A stretch of 64,000 bases of DNA, from assembly GCA_013397865.1 (NCBI GenBank), contig VZTI01003938.1, positions 113,074 to 177,073 of the forward strand. Direction: 5' to 3'. A program made the translations under genes and the position numbers. Numbering within the stretch: position 1 is the stretch's first letter; every line of letters begins with the position of its first letter. Below are positions 50,265 through 63,770 of this stretch, piece after piece. Origin of the DNA: Struthidea cinerea (taxonomy: Eukaryota > Chordata > Aves > Passeriformes > Corcoracidae). The notes beneath the pieces were generated by a model. The model did no database searches. It was not told where the DNA came from and worked only from the letters and a program-made list of their open reading frames with translations.

Positions 50265-51625
50265 GCCAAATCAAAAAGATTTCTAGATATCTAGGCAGGT
50301 TTTACATTATTTTTTATATTTTTTTAGCTTCCACTATCAAAGGAGTACTGTGGGTTGGAAGAGTGCATTACACAGATTTCAGAGAGCTTTCCCGCCTATA
50401 AGGCCTCTGGTAGTAGTAATCACTATGACTTCCTTCAAAATGTCTGAAAAACTCACATGGTGAGTAAATATTTCAGTGAAGTAACTTTTAAAGATATAGG
50501 TTCATGACAACCTCCAATAAAAATAATTTTACCGCCATGTCATGGGAAAAATAATGGAACAAACTGGAGTATTTTTTCATTCTAACAGTAACACCAAAAA
50601 AGGCAGAAATTCATGCAAATGAAACAATTTACAAGTTTACTTTCATGAGATGATAGATTTAACTGACTTTTTTACTAAATTTTGATGTCTTCAAAAATAA
50701 CTGACTTTTTATATCAAAATACTAATTTACATACTGAAAAAATCTATTTAATTTATATAGGACCATATTTCATGCTGGGAAGTGAAATAAAGTACCTGTC
50801 TAATGAAATATTTTGTTCAACTTAAAGCATACTTTATGTTTTTGATACAATAGGTTTTTCAACTAGTTTTTGTTCACCCAGTCCTTGTTTTGTATGAGAA
50901 GCAGTTTCATAATACACTCTATAACACTCCCTAATAATCCTACAGAGCAATAAAAATATTTCCCACAACTGCAGCTATCAGCAAAGTCATATCTGTGAAT
51001 TAGACCATACTAAAGTGTGGGTCTGTGTTGGTCTAAGCATTAGAAGGAGGGTAAATTTGGATGTTCCTGCTAGTCCTATATTTTCCCACTTCCCCAAAAG
51101 ATGATGATGAAAGCTGATCCATTCCTATTTAACTCACAGTCCTGGTACTCGCCATGCATGGATTCACAACTGAATTAATGCACAATAAATTGATAATCAG
51201 AATTACAACGGGCAATTTTTAATTTCTAATCTTGTTATTTCTCATTATCCACAGCAATTATGTTCCTGTTAGCCACTTAGTATTAGACATGCTTCGCATT
51301 TAATTGCCTTTGGCCTACAGTGGACTTTGAATTTAATCCTTGTGATAGCAACACAATTGAATTTATTCATGTACTTCTGCCATTCAAAAGAATCACACAC
51401 CTTAATTGTAACAAACTTACAAGGTCTGATCACTATACATGAGATGCCATGCAAGCCTGACACCCCTTGACCTACTCAGCTATTTCATTATATACATGTA
51501 CATGACCATGATGCTCTGAGACCTCTGTTTTATATTAAAACATAGTTCATCATATTTCAAAATCTGATCAATAAAACTTGTCCTATAGATTTTTTTTTAA
51601 TGAGCTATTGCTAATAAGCTATGGT
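50265..51625. other. AT-rich non-coding sequence
   Basis: Nothing identifiable is seen beyond short homopolymers. Confidence 0.65.
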
Positions 51626-51843
51626 GACCAGTGAGAGGACCTGAGGGAATGGCATGAAGCTGTGTCAGGGGAGGTTTAGGTGAGATATTAGGAAAAGATT
51701 TTTCACCCAGAGGGTGATTGGGCACTGGACAATGCTCTCAGGCACATGGTGTAACTATTGGGGTATCCTGTGCAGGGTCAGGAGTTGGACTTCAATGTTC
51801 CTAGTGAGTCCCTTCCAACTCCAGACATTCTATGATTCTGTGA
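51626..51843 (+). mobile_element. CR1 LINE 3' fragment with internal deletion
   Basis: The only plus-strand CR1. It reads GACCTGAGGGAATGGCATGA, AGCTGTGTCAGGGGAGGTTT, AGGTGAGATATTAGGAAAAG, then ACAATGCTCTCAGGCACATG, GTCAGGAGTTGGACTTCAAT and GAGTCCCTTCCAACTC. It ends with the terminal octamers ATTCTATG and ATTCTGTG (51828-51843). From memory of the family, the copy jumps from GGGCACTGGA straight to CAATGCTCTC near 51729, skipping roughly 75-80 bases normally present. It is strongly truncated at the 5' end and non-coding. Confidence 0.94.
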
Positions 51844-53226
51844 TTTTTTAAATCAGAGGATGTAGATCTCTGAAAAAAATCATCTCAATATAATCACACA
51901 AAGGACAAGTCTTTGTATTTGAATTTATATATTTCAGGTTTTTTAGAAACTAATCATAGTCTAAAACGTGGCGAAGACATTTTGGAGACAAACAGTAATT
52001 TTATCAGCAATCTGCTGCAATATCTTTGGAAATGGGAACATTTTTCATATGCACAGGATTCAGTCTGGCTTTGCCTATTTGCAGTCAAATTTCCTCCCAT
52101 TTTGTTAATATGTTTTTAAATAACTATTAGGTACTACATACTAGATATCACTCCATGATGCCAGATTATCCCACATCACTGTATCTCACCATTTCTCTAC
52201 ATTTTGATGCCTTTACCATCTCACAAATGTGCCTTATAATTGACTGTTCCCTAGATATTTGTCTCTTTTATTGCATTTCTAAAGCACAGGCTCCAGAGGC
52301 TCGTGTGTTTTTCCCAGCATCTATTGATACTCGGAGCAATATGAGACATATCTTCAAGTCCATCCAGAGAATGAAACCATTATCTTTCATAAATTCTTGT
52401 GTACTTCAATCTAAAAAGCATCTACAAAATATCTCCTTTCTCCAGAAAGTTGGAAAGTCACTTTAAAAATAAGACTGCTGCAGTTCTTTTTCTGTGCTGG
52501 GTTTTGCCAATCTGTCTCATGTACCCAGAAAAGGCTCTATAGTGGAGAATTTTATTTCAGACCTTTTCCTTTGTGGTTTTTCTACAAGGAAAGTGCCTTG
52601 CCTCTTACTAAGAAGTCACAAATGAAATTAACATTCCTTGGTGATGTTTCCTAAGGAATTTGTCACAGCACGATGTGGGTAAAGGCAGTCTCTTTAAGTG
52701 GGATTAGTTTTGCATAGAACTTGAAAAGGAAAACAATGTTATCAGCTTTAAATGTGAAACAGAATGAGGACCACATTTTATGAAATGGTTTTATAGACTT
52801 AAAGAATTGATGGAGTCCTTTTGGCAGTCCTAATTACACTGGATTATTTATATCCCTGACTTTACAAGCAGTCCATTAATAAAAGCACTATGTTGTAACT
52901 GACCAAGTGCTACTTCAGTTTCAGAGGGAACATTGCTCTTACAGGTCTTTCTGAAGCAGCACGGCCCTGTCATCAATAACTCCCTCCCTCTATTTCTCAG
53001 GCTGATGGACATCTAGTTGCTGCAGCTCTGCTAATTCCATCTTTGGTACCAGTACACAGGGGAAAAATGTCTCAGGAATGCTACTGGCAAGTAATTTCTG
53101 AATTAAAATCGTGACATTTAAAGCAGTAGAGAAAGTCATGTAGTCAATGGCCCTATTCCCTTCCCTTCACATCTTCAATATAAATACATCAGATGACTAA
53201 AGGATGGGGAAAACAGCATTTTAACC
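51844..53226. other. Non-coding sequence
   Basis: No gene is recognised. The 68- and 103-codon plus frames at 51913 and 52155 have no known domain. Confidence 0.6.
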
Positions 53227-53340
53227 TCATTTTACCTCTGAAGAATGTTGGAAAAGGAAGGTCAAGTAAATTGCCTGAGTCTGTATGAGAAGTTTGTAAC
53301 AGTTTTTCAGGATCACAGCTCAGTGGCTCAATTTAACTGA
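53227..53340 (-). mobile_element. Possible MIR SINE relic
   Basis: CTCATTTTACCTCTGAAGAA, then AAGGAAGGTCAAGTAAATTG and CCTGAGTC, parallel the reverse-complement MIR pattern CATTTTACAGATGAGGAA, GAGGTTAAGTAACTTGCC and CAAGGTCA. A GATCACAGCTCAGTGGC block further on resembles the MIR continuation (GTCACACAGCTAGTAAGTGG). The match is diverged; GGTCAAGTAAATTGCC is its best-kept part. Edges are approximate. Confidence 0.33.
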
Positions 53341-55219
53341 CTCAAGAAGCCAGTCTGTTTAAGTAAAACACGAAGTTCAACCCTTTATCTCAAATACGTT
53401 TGACATTATCTCAAAAATAGAGAACAATGTACTGTCTGATGTCCCTCAATATAATTTGTGTGCATATTACAACTGAGACCAGCAGCAGCAGCCAGAATCT
53501 TTGTGCTCTTTATTGTGTTAGAATTGAGACACACAATTTCACATCTCAACAGTAAGTTGAGAGTAAGTAATCACCTGAAACAATAATTAGTGCCTGATTC
53601 TTGTCCCAGCAAAATGGTGTCCCACTTTGAGGCCATCCTCAAGAAGCAGGAAAGAATATTTTTTCAAACTATGTCAATAATGGCAGTTTCTGTAGGTGAA
53701 CAGTGAGGTGGAAGAAGGAGTAAATGAGAAACATTCAGGTTTTAGACAGACAGCAAGACCTGCTCTTGCATAACAAACTCATATTTTCCAGTCAGGCTGC
53801 TGAAGTGGAATAAAAAGTCCAGAGTGGGTAAAAGCTCTGAAAAATGGCAGAAGTGCTGGGCAGATTATCCATGGGCGGCTGGATGTTTCCAAGGTAACAC
53901 AGCTATTTTGTCTTGTAGGACATTCTTCAGGTCTAACAATACAAAATAGTGTGAACGGAAATCACCACAGCCAGAATTCAATGGGATGTCGTGCACACCT
54001 CTACAAAATCCAGTATACAGAGGCTCTCTATCTCCTGCACCATGGAGCTTTCTTCCTGCAGGTCTTGCATATTAGTCACAGCACACTGAAGAGAGGAGCA
54101 CACTGCACTGCATACTTTTCTGAAATATCTCCCCTGTTTTCTGCATGCCCGTTATTCAAACAATTGAACACTGCAGAAGGAGGTCAGAGAAGCTGCTGGG
54201 AACTCAGACAGACCAGCCCATGTACATGAGAGAAGCATAAAATTATAGTACTTTGTCTACAGCAGATATCTGCTTCTAAAAGGGGAGGAGTCCGGAGTAG
54301 GGAGAAAAAGATTCCCTCTCTCCTCCCAGAGAGAGGAGCAACTGTGCATCTGATGTGTATTACTCTCTTCTGGAAAAGGTTGTGCAGTTAAAATTTAGAA
54401 AAGAACTACAAGCCAAATTGCATTATGATCTAAATTAAGAAAATGGAAAAGTGATTGAAAAGTAGGATTTTTTTTTTAAATGGTTCTGTTTTTCTAATCT
54501 AATACAAGAAAATGCTTTCTACCTAGAGCAAGGCTTCAAATGTGTAATAAATTTGGTTTCTCCAAACCATTAGCTTTGTCTCAGCAGTCTCATGGCTGCT
54601 TCACTCTAACTTAACTGTAACATCAGTGCCTGGCAATAAAACGGCCTGTTAAGCAGGTGCCACAATATTCCAAGTCTAAAAACTTCTAGCATTTCCATGA
54701 CCTTTCATGCTGGGATGGAAAAGGTTCATTAGATAACTCTAACGTCCTTTCCAAAGGACATTATCTGTTCTCAGGACAGCATGTAAGGACTGTCGTGGGA
54801 AAAAGTGGTAGAATGAATAGAGAAAGTTAGAGGAGATCTGTATAGCTTCGTACTGTTTCATCAACACAAACTTTATTGATATTAACATAGAAAAAGGCTT
54901 AGATGGAGAGAACTGGTGAGTTGTTTTTCTTCCAAAAAGATTCAAAGTGCTCTCACAGATCAAAGTGTATTTTTCTGATAGATTTTTTACTTTTGAATTC
55001 CTAGTCTGATAATATGCAATGAATTAGAATTTTCAAGCCTAAGTTAAAATACGTGAGAGTGATCAAAAGTGAAATAAAAATCTTTATTGATTATTCTGGG
55101 CAGTTTTGTTGCATGCATTGGATTATGTGTAAAAACATCCTTGGAGTAGTGCTGGCAAACTTCCCATGTAGATGTTAGAAAGCTTTTTACTGTTGAAACC
55201 AAACTGCCTGCTCACACAG
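53341..55219. other. Non-coding sequence
   Basis: No gene is recognised. A 92-codon plus frame at 53951-54229 shows no known domain. A short stretch at about 54727-54775 vaguely resembles an old CR1 3' end and is listed under rejected items. Confidence 0.58.
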
Positions 55220-55268
55220 TGTAAAACCATCTACACAGGTAAATGTAAAACCATTTTACACAGGTAAA
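55220..55268. repeat. Tandem duplication, 24/25-bp unit
   Basis: TGTAAAACCATCTACACAGG followed by TAAA (55220-55243) is repeated at once with CT changed to TTT (55244-55268). A partial third copy starts AACCATGTA. Confidence 0.9.
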
Positions 55269-56650
55269 AACCATGTACTGAAAGAAAGTTTTATACTGTT
55301 TTATTTATCTATTAACATTACCTTTTTTAGACTGGTCCTGTCTTTAAAGGCAGGCATATTAGGCCATGACTAAGACATACACTCTGTGTGCAATTACAGG
55401 TGTATATTTAATATAAGAATAAAAATAGTTTCTTAATTCTATTGTTTAAGAAATATGCTTTGAAAGCACTCTAAAATAAGGTAAACACAACATGCACAAG
55501 CTATTTGCAGATGGGGAAAAAATATTTGGTCTTTCTAAGTCATTCATCTAAAATACTTTTCATGAGTGCTAAAGGAAAGTGGACATAAGTTCTGAGAAGG
55601 AAAAAATAGCAAGAGAGATATACAGTAACCTGAAAAATTTCATGGATTTGTTCTGTAGTCCTATACTGTTATTAATAGGATTATGAAAAGAAATTGAGAC
55701 CTTGGACTTTATTTTTTTTTGGTTCAGTAGAGAACCCAAGAAGCCCATAGCCTATCGTTTAATATTTTGGTTTATATTTATGGCATACAGAACAACAAAA
55801 CTTTCTCATTACCCCTGGATCACAAAGGTCCTCTAGGGAGAGGCAACCTAACAGAACAAGTCTGTTCTTAAAACAAGTTTCAAAGAAGGGAAAAAATTGA
55901 CAGTTGAAATCACCGGAAGATGCTTCTAATTCCTAAGAAAGGATGATAGAGGTTTGTAAATTCTTCAGCTTGCTGTGTAGACTGTTCTTTATACAATACT
56001 AGCTGTGGCTATTTTCTACTTCTTTTTCTAGACATAGATACCCTTTGGCAGAGTGAAACTGCAAGTCAGAAGAGGTAACTAAGAAAGCCAAGAAATCATA
56101 GATCCATGCTGACTACTTTTTTCTGCCTATTTTCCTGGAACTATCCTGCATTTATTCTCCCTCCCCTAGAAAAAGGAAACTAGCTCTTTTGCTTAGCAGT
56201 AGTTCTTGCATGCTTTAATTATCAGTAAGCTCCCAACAACGCTGAAAATAAAGTACAGGTCATAGGTGCCTGTTTGTTGTTGTGGCTCTGCTCCTTGGCA
56301 ATAAACAGAAAATTTATTATCCTTCTTATCTTTTGGAGCTCTTCAAGAACCACTCAAAGTCAGTTGCAATTTTGCCATCTAGAAAGATGGATATCAGATA
56401 TTTAATCTGATACTCAAAAAAAATGCACCATAGCAAGGGCAAATAAATTCTAATACTTCCGACTAAATATGTGTGTAGTGTTGTAAGAATATTGGCAATG
56501 AAGGTTCTGCATAATTGTGGGGAAGATAGAAAACCATTATCTTTTTTAATATCATACCTTTATTATTGCTAATTTCCAACAACTACAAATAGCAGGACTA
56601 CAGAGATTTTTTTTTAAAGTAAAACCATCATTGAAATCAATTACAGATTA
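55269..56650. other. AT-rich non-coding sequence
   Basis: Nothing recognisable is seen other than short homopolymers. Confidence 0.65.
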
Positions 56651-56724
56651 GTATATTTGTATATTATATATTGTATATATACAATATATATTATATATAT
56701 TTGTATATTATATTAATATATATA
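56651..56724. repeat. (TA)n tract with a 26-bp perfect palindrome
   Basis: TA-rich low-complexity sequence. Positions 56665-56690 form an exact palindrome centred on TTGTATATATACAA, with no spacer. Such AT palindromes can extrude cruciforms and are often length-variable or fragile. Confidence 0.88.
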
Positions 56725-59700
56725 GCTATGGTCAATGCTAACCAAGGCATCTCATACATTTTATAATTTAGATACAATACTGCCATCAAATTCCAGCATT
56801 TCTAAGACTGACAGAGTTAAACCTTAATGTCTTATAATTTTAAATCAGAAAGATAGTGACACCAAAATATAACATTTATTTTCTTAAAAAGGATAGTGAT
56901 ACTACAAGACATGTCAACCTTTATCATTAATCCTTCCTTTAAGAGATGGAAAAGTTTGTCTCAGCAGTTGTTCATTCTGAATACTTGCAACAGTGCTACC
57001 CTTACAATGTAAGTGGCAAAACTCTCATTATTACTACCACAGCAGGACTTAAAATGGAAATGTCCTCTGTACCCCACAAAGCCCAAGAATGTCAATTTTC
57101 AGGCTGTGAAGGAAGCTTAAATTTCTTAAAGTATTTTACCCTTCTATCTCTTAAAAACTCAAGATTATTCACAAAATTTTAGCTTTTCTTAAATCAGGCA
57201 GAAGCAAGAAAGGAGAAGAGGGATATAATGAGAATTATATGCCTTCTAGTCACTGCTCTGAAGAACAAAAGACAAGCAATAGCTTATATGAAACAAGCTT
57301 TAATTTTTGTTTAATTAGCAAGTTGAGAAGCATGGAGCTCCATCTGTTCTGCTAGGGGCTGCAATAAATACTGCTTCTTGGAATTTTGGGTCTACCAACA
57401 AATTCACTCATTCTACTGCAATACCCACCTAATGTCAAAGATTATATTTTGCCCTATAAAAAAAACCTGCATATCCTGCTGTCTTATATGGGTTCCAGAG
57501 AGTTTTTGCTTTAAGCAAGGGAAGTTTGGAGCCAGCTGATATTTGGAAAGATAAATTCTATCACACAAGCCCTTTGACAATGAGTTGCATTTCCTATCCC
57601 TCTGTAAGGCATCCTTGGCTAACTGACTGTAGCACTTTCTGCATCAAATAGTCAAGCAGGAGATCCTAAAGAATTCTATTCCAAGCAACTCACTTCAAAA
57701 ACAGGACTTTTGAAATATCTGAGATATTGAGAAAATGTTCAACATTACTAAGAAAAAAAAGTCCCACAAATATAAAGTATCAGGAGGCCAGTATAAACTC
57801 AGACTTTGAAAATCTGGGGTCAGTGTAGTTTTTAACTCTGTGACAGATGCTGACCAGTTCTTCTTCTCTTTCTAGACAGTAACTTCCTAACTTCTTTACT
57901 AGAAGTCCTTGGATCCTGCAGTTGTACACACTCTGTTTCTTTAGAAAAAACAGTCACTGTTTCTCAGATCTGGGGAAATATTTTCCGGACAGCTGCTTAT
58001 CTAAAGCCATTGCATTTGTTTGCTACAAACTGCCCAGCTCCACTACTCTAGAACAAAATCATTAAAGAGTTTAAGAACCTAGTAGATCTATACCTATATT
58101 ACCTCATTATGCAGGTCATAGCATTTGTAAACTGCTGTAGAGCAGTACTATAACCATGACAGATGGTGTGAAATAGTGAAAAAAATCTTCAGTTATCTGC
58201 TCTTCCTGGTTCTACTGGAGGAAAAAATGTACTTTTCAGAGACAGCGAACAAAAGGTAAATTGCCTCTCAGTCTGTTAGACCTAATATATAGTATTAGTT
58301 CTTGTAGTTTTATTCCATGGCTGAACGTGCAGAATTTAGCATCTTCTGCAGTAAGGAATCAAACAGCATGGCAGGAAAGAGAAAACTGGGATGGATTTTA
58401 ACTTTCAGATGTACTGCATGGTGAAATCTATAATTACTTTTACAATTAGGCTTTAATAAGAGATGTAATGTTCATTTTTCATAACCAAACTGCTCCTTGA
58501 ACATTGTTCAAAACATTGTTACTTGAAATCTGCAGATATACTTCCCCTTATCACTTTAGAAAAGTGAAAAATTACATTGAATTTCAGAAATAATATGTCT
58601 AATTTTTGTTCTTACAAACTTGAGTGAATTCCTTTAACAAAGCAGAAGTCTTTGATTTTAATATCTGTCAAGAGTAGACAAGATGTACAAAAATTGAAGT
58701 TTTCCTGTAAAATGTCTTCTTAAAATTGACCCATATAGCACTTCTTTTTATCCAAAAAAAAGGATCATAGAGCAGTTACAGGGCTGACAACTTTAATACA
58801 TGGGGTTTTTCAAGCATACTATACCATTATTTATTAAGTCAAGATTGATCTCCTGGCATGTAAACTTTGACATATTTAATTTTGTTTTGCTCTCTCAATT
58901 CTTGACAGATAGGATTACATCAAAACTATTTTGAAAATTAAGCAGACAGAAATTTCCTTCAGCAATGTAAGTAAAGTAAACATAGCATAGAGACAGTATT
59001 CAAATTTGAAAGCACTTCTACTACAACTATAAATAAACAGTATTTTTAGATGTATTAGTTAATGGAAGATGGATATAAAAACCAAAACTACCTCTGTTCT
59101 TCATTGGAAATTCCAGTCTTACTGTGGTTATACGCACAACATTTCATATAAAAATCAGTGAATGGTGTTTATTTCAGTATAAAAGAGTCATTTTACCATG
59201 TCTATACCATGCTCTCTAAAATAACTTTAGATAAGAAGGGATCATATAACCACATATCAAAACTTGCTACACAAAATTTTCATGAAGAATAATCTATTCC
59301 TCCTTAAATTTTCAATATGTAAAAATATGAGCTAAGTTTAAAAACAAACCAAATAATTACTGTAAGTAAATCTGATTTGACCAAAATCAGCACATAAAAA
59401 ATTGAAGATGAGCATCCTCAGCTGCTCATATAATCTTTGGAACAAGTAGTTATAAACTACTTTTACCGTAGTTTATATCCTTTAACAGTACACAAAAAAA
59501 GCTGCTGGATCTGAAAGTAGGTTTAGAAGTCTGGTAGAGCTTCATGGTACAGATATAGAATATCAAGTGAGATGAACATTGCCCTGAAAGTGAAGGTAAA
59601 CTTATATTTGGAAGAGGAGTGCTCAGAGGACCCAAACCCACTGAAAAACGAAGGGAATCTGTATTTCCTTTGATCTTTAACCCAAATTTGTCTTTGAAAA

Positions 59701-61136
59701 GAGAAAAAAATAGACTTGTGCCTTCACTTAGCAAAAAATGTGTTTCAGCTGTGCTCACCCTTTTATAAAATTTGTATAATCAAAATTATTTTAACTCTCA
59801 CACATCACAAACAAATACAGGTATGCACAGTAAATAAAATAATAATGTCAACAAGCCTGCTAGGTTCCTCTTGGCCAGATAAATTCATTGCTGAATTTTC
59901 TGAAGAACCTCAAACCTTAGTTTATGTAAAATCTTCAGAGCTGTTAATTAAACCCTGTCAGGAACTAGTATAACACTGTTATTTGGAAGAAATTAGATGG
60001 AAGAAAATAATGGGTTCGTCTCTCCATTCTTACACTGGTTTTGTGCAAATGTGAGGTGAAAATCAGAGCTAACATGACTGGTTTTCCCGAATATGGAGAA
60101 CATATGGAATGAAATTGTTCTTATTTCTTCTGTAGATTATAAAATCCAGTCGTACCATACTGTATACTCAGCTGCTATCTGAATATATATTTTTGTCATG
60201 TTCTATGAGATGATAAAAGTACTGTAACTATATCAGAACTGTAAGTGGAATAACAGCAGACTAAATGGTGATAAAGCAGCTGGTACACAAAATGAGTGGG
60301 ACTTAAATTTGAAAATATCCATATCCTTTTTGTGTGTGAGAGAAATGTAATCCAATTTGTGATTTGGATCGCTGATGCTACAGCTGCCATAGAAAAGCTT
60401 CCAGCATATTCTTCAACCACACTACTCTGCACTTTAGCTTCTCAAGATTGAAATGAATGCTGATTGTCTTCTTGGTAAAACCCTCTCTTTAATTAAAACA
60501 ATAACTTTCTCTAAATTCTTCCTTTTACAAGAATGGTGATCTTCAAAAGAGCTAACTTCAACCCTTTGCCCAGTTGCAGAGATCTAGGAGATTTGTTACA
60601 TTTTTCTTTGGTGAAGAGGGAATTACCAGAAATTCTTTCATAAGTGCTGACTTGCCAAAAGCAAACACATTTGGTCTTGAATTATTGGTCAACACACCTC
60701 ATTCCCTTGTTCTGGCTACCTTTGGGGAAAAAAAGACAGACTAAATGTGGTTTTCAAGTGTTACAGGTGCTTAATTGCATATTAATCCAAATTTCCTCTC
60801 TGTTGCTTAATTGCAGATTTAGACTTAGATACAGGGGCATTCCTACTTTTCTAGTGAGAGCTGTGACCCAAAATAAAAGTCATGACAGTATCTCCTTGTG
60901 CATCTGGCCCTTGGCTTTTCACCTTACAGCTCTGAAATCCTTCTTCATTGATGGGTGATCAGCTAATAGATTTTTTTCCTGAAACTGAAATCAAGTATTC
61001 AAATGCAGTTGTCTGAAAACTGGTGTTTTCAGAATGAATCAGAGAGGAAACATGCAAGCAAACTTATCAGATCCTACCATATGCTGACTTTCCCCAGCTT
61101 CTTTAAGGTCAGAGGTCTCCAAGAGGTAAAAGTCTT
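56725..61136. other. AT-rich non-coding sequence
   Basis: No gene or repeat family is recognised. Open frames are 78 to 102 codons at most, with no known motif. One of these (59450-59758, minus) overlaps an equally unconvincing plus-strand frame. Confidence 0.62.
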
Positions 61137-61158
61137 TAAGTGAAGTTTGCTTCACTTA
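61137..61158. repeat. Hairpin, 9-bp perfect arms, 4-base loop
   Basis: TAAGTGAAG, loop TTTG, CTTCACTTA. A further three pairs (GTC/GAC) are possible across a two-base bulge. No poly-T or element edge adjoins it. Confidence 0.65.
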
Positions 61159-63770
61159 GACAATAAATGAGAATGATGAGAAAGAATTGCCTGGAAAGTC
61201 CATTGTTTTCTGGAGAAAAGGAAGGTAACCTCTCTCTCTGATCAGATTTCTATTACCTTACCCAGTGGTATTCTAAAAGCAGTAAAAAAGCTGAGGAATA
61301 AAAAAGTTCTATTTATAGAGCTCCCTACCAGTCAGATAGCATGGGAAACAGATCCTGAAATATGCAAGCATTTCACATAAATCATATTCCTACCTACAGG
61401 ATTAGAGGTGTGATAAAAGACCAGCACACAAGGCTGGACTCCTTCCCAGACTCTATTTCAGTGACATATCAAGCACTTCAGCAGTAGCTCTACCCTGACA
61501 TTAGAATTTCATTAGTTTATTATTTTACTCAGATGCCACAAAATAATCAGCTTTTGGCTGATTGTTCATATGCAAAGCAAGACTAGATTGCCATACCCTT
61601 CAATTTGTCTGGAAAAAACACAAAATATTTTATGAATAATGTCAGTAATTAAATAATACTCAACACCATATTTAAGTGGTCTGTGACAGCTAATGACAGC
61701 TGCATAGATGTAAGAGCTCATGCTTTCTCAGAGATATTTTTAAACTCTGGCTGCTGAAATCCCTCAAAATTACAAAAAAAACCTCCTACTCTTAAAAATT
61801 CTTTCAGTGCTCCAAAGACTTCTGATGCCCTGCCATTTATAACAGATTCCAAAGTACTATATTTTCATAGTCAAATACATGTATATGCACACAAGCACAT
61901 ATTCAAATTCATGTATATGTACTTGATTTATATATATTTACAGGGCAAAAAATATTCTAGTGAAAAAGTGACTGCATAGGTACTGTGAGTAAGATTTCTC
62001 AAGTGAATTTCTCAAATTTTGCAGGATAGAGCTTTATCAAGTTATTTCAAAATAAATGTTAGAAAAAATCAATCTTTTATGGTATAATCTCACAAACATG
62101 CTGGAAGTACTGACCTACTTCATGTGGTTTACCTTAAATACAAGATATGTATTATTCAAAGAAATTCAGAGCTCTCGCAGGCATTAATGGATTAATTTAC
62201 CATTGACATAGAAACTGCTCCAAAACACTTCTGTTGAAGTGTCACAACATCTTTATGGCACTTCATGGAACAAAACCCCAAACCAAGCAAACAATTAAAA
62301 TAGACAAGTCTTGTAGTGAAGGCAGAAAATATTTGAGAACAGCAATGTTTCTCTATGCTACTAAGCCTGGTGACCATGCAAACAGAGCTACAGGTGCACC
62401 TGCAAGTGCCACTTCTCTAAAAAAGTATCTAACACTGGATGGAATAACAGCTTTACTGATTTCACTTAACTGGATAGAAAATTTTTAGCATAAACTGGGT
62501 AGATATCAAATTTGCAATCAGACTTTAGTCCTGTGAAGATACACGGATGCTTATAGTAAAGGATTAGGAATAAATACCTGGAAATCAATGGTCTGTCATA
62601 GACAGGAGATATTTTTTTTTTTCAGTGTTAGGGTCTTTATTTAGTTAGTAAAATAAATTACTTTACAACAGAAATGGACAGCTAACTTATCCTTTTAATT
62701 GTTACTTTAAAAGTGACAAATAAGAACATGAATTTTTCCATGAGCATTTTCTTTGAACTTCTGAACTGCCTTTTCTCCTTAAATGCTTAAATTACACTAA
62801 GTATAATATTGCTCTAATAAATCCCACCACAATTACTCTAGAGACAGAGTCACAGACCATGCTGGAGTAATGATGATTTAATTTAGTAATTCTGATTGAC
62901 TGAAAGAGTGCAAACTGTTCTTTCTCCAGAAAGTTGTTTGAAGAGATAAATTCTCAGTACTGAACATCAAATGCAACCAGGATCAGGACCTGGTGTTAAC
63001 GGCTATAATGTACATCAGATTTCCCTCTTTATACAGGAAAGCAAACAGCTGATGCAAATTGCAGCAAAATATAGACTTTGGGGGGAACATATATTTTCCC
63101 TTTATTTTCTATTTCTAGCAATCACATGTGAAAACTCTTACAGATAAACATTGCATTTGAGTAGAAGATGCCTATATGAAGAGGCAAGGACATCTAAAAC
63201 TAGATAATCCAATGAAATCTTCCACTTGTGGAATAAAAAAGATTGTTATTTTACAAAGATTAGATATTAAATTTGACACTAATACATTACTGATAGTTTT
63301 GTGCTTCCAGAGGTTTAAGCTTCCCTCTAAAAATTGTCTTTGAATGATAAAAAATCATAAGTAATGGAAGGGGAGTTGGTTTCACAGACCTGTTATGAAT
63401 CTCCTCACAAGCCAAAAGTGAAAGAGAGGGAGCAACTTTGCATGAACCTCAAACTTGCAGTGGAGTTGGGCTGCTCAAAAGAGGGAATTCTACCATGTTC
63501 CCAGTCTCAGGAGATGAACATACACACTACTGTCATCAGATGTACTGACGTGATTTATTTGAGATACAAAGGTCGATGTTGACAGCTTTACTTCAAGCAA
63601 CAGATATCTGTATATGTGTATTTAGTGTAAGTTACTAATTTCATTCTTTTGCTGAGCACGGTTTAGCAGATGTTTAGCTTTGTGCTTCACTGTTCATTAC
63701 AGTGCTAGCCAATCTATCCAAGGTTTCAGGCCAACAGAGGCCATATTATTTTTTCAAACATTACGAGATA
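61159..63770. other. AT-rich non-coding sequence
   Basis: Nothing recognisable is seen. Open frames of 61 to 84 codons near 62200-62490 and 63364-63582 carry no known motif. Confidence 0.62.

Noticed and set aside
54727..54775. Resemblance to an old plus-strand CR1 3' end (TTAGATAACTCTAACGTCCT)
   Set aside because: Similarity covers about 40 bases with many mismatches and the terminal octamers are not clear.
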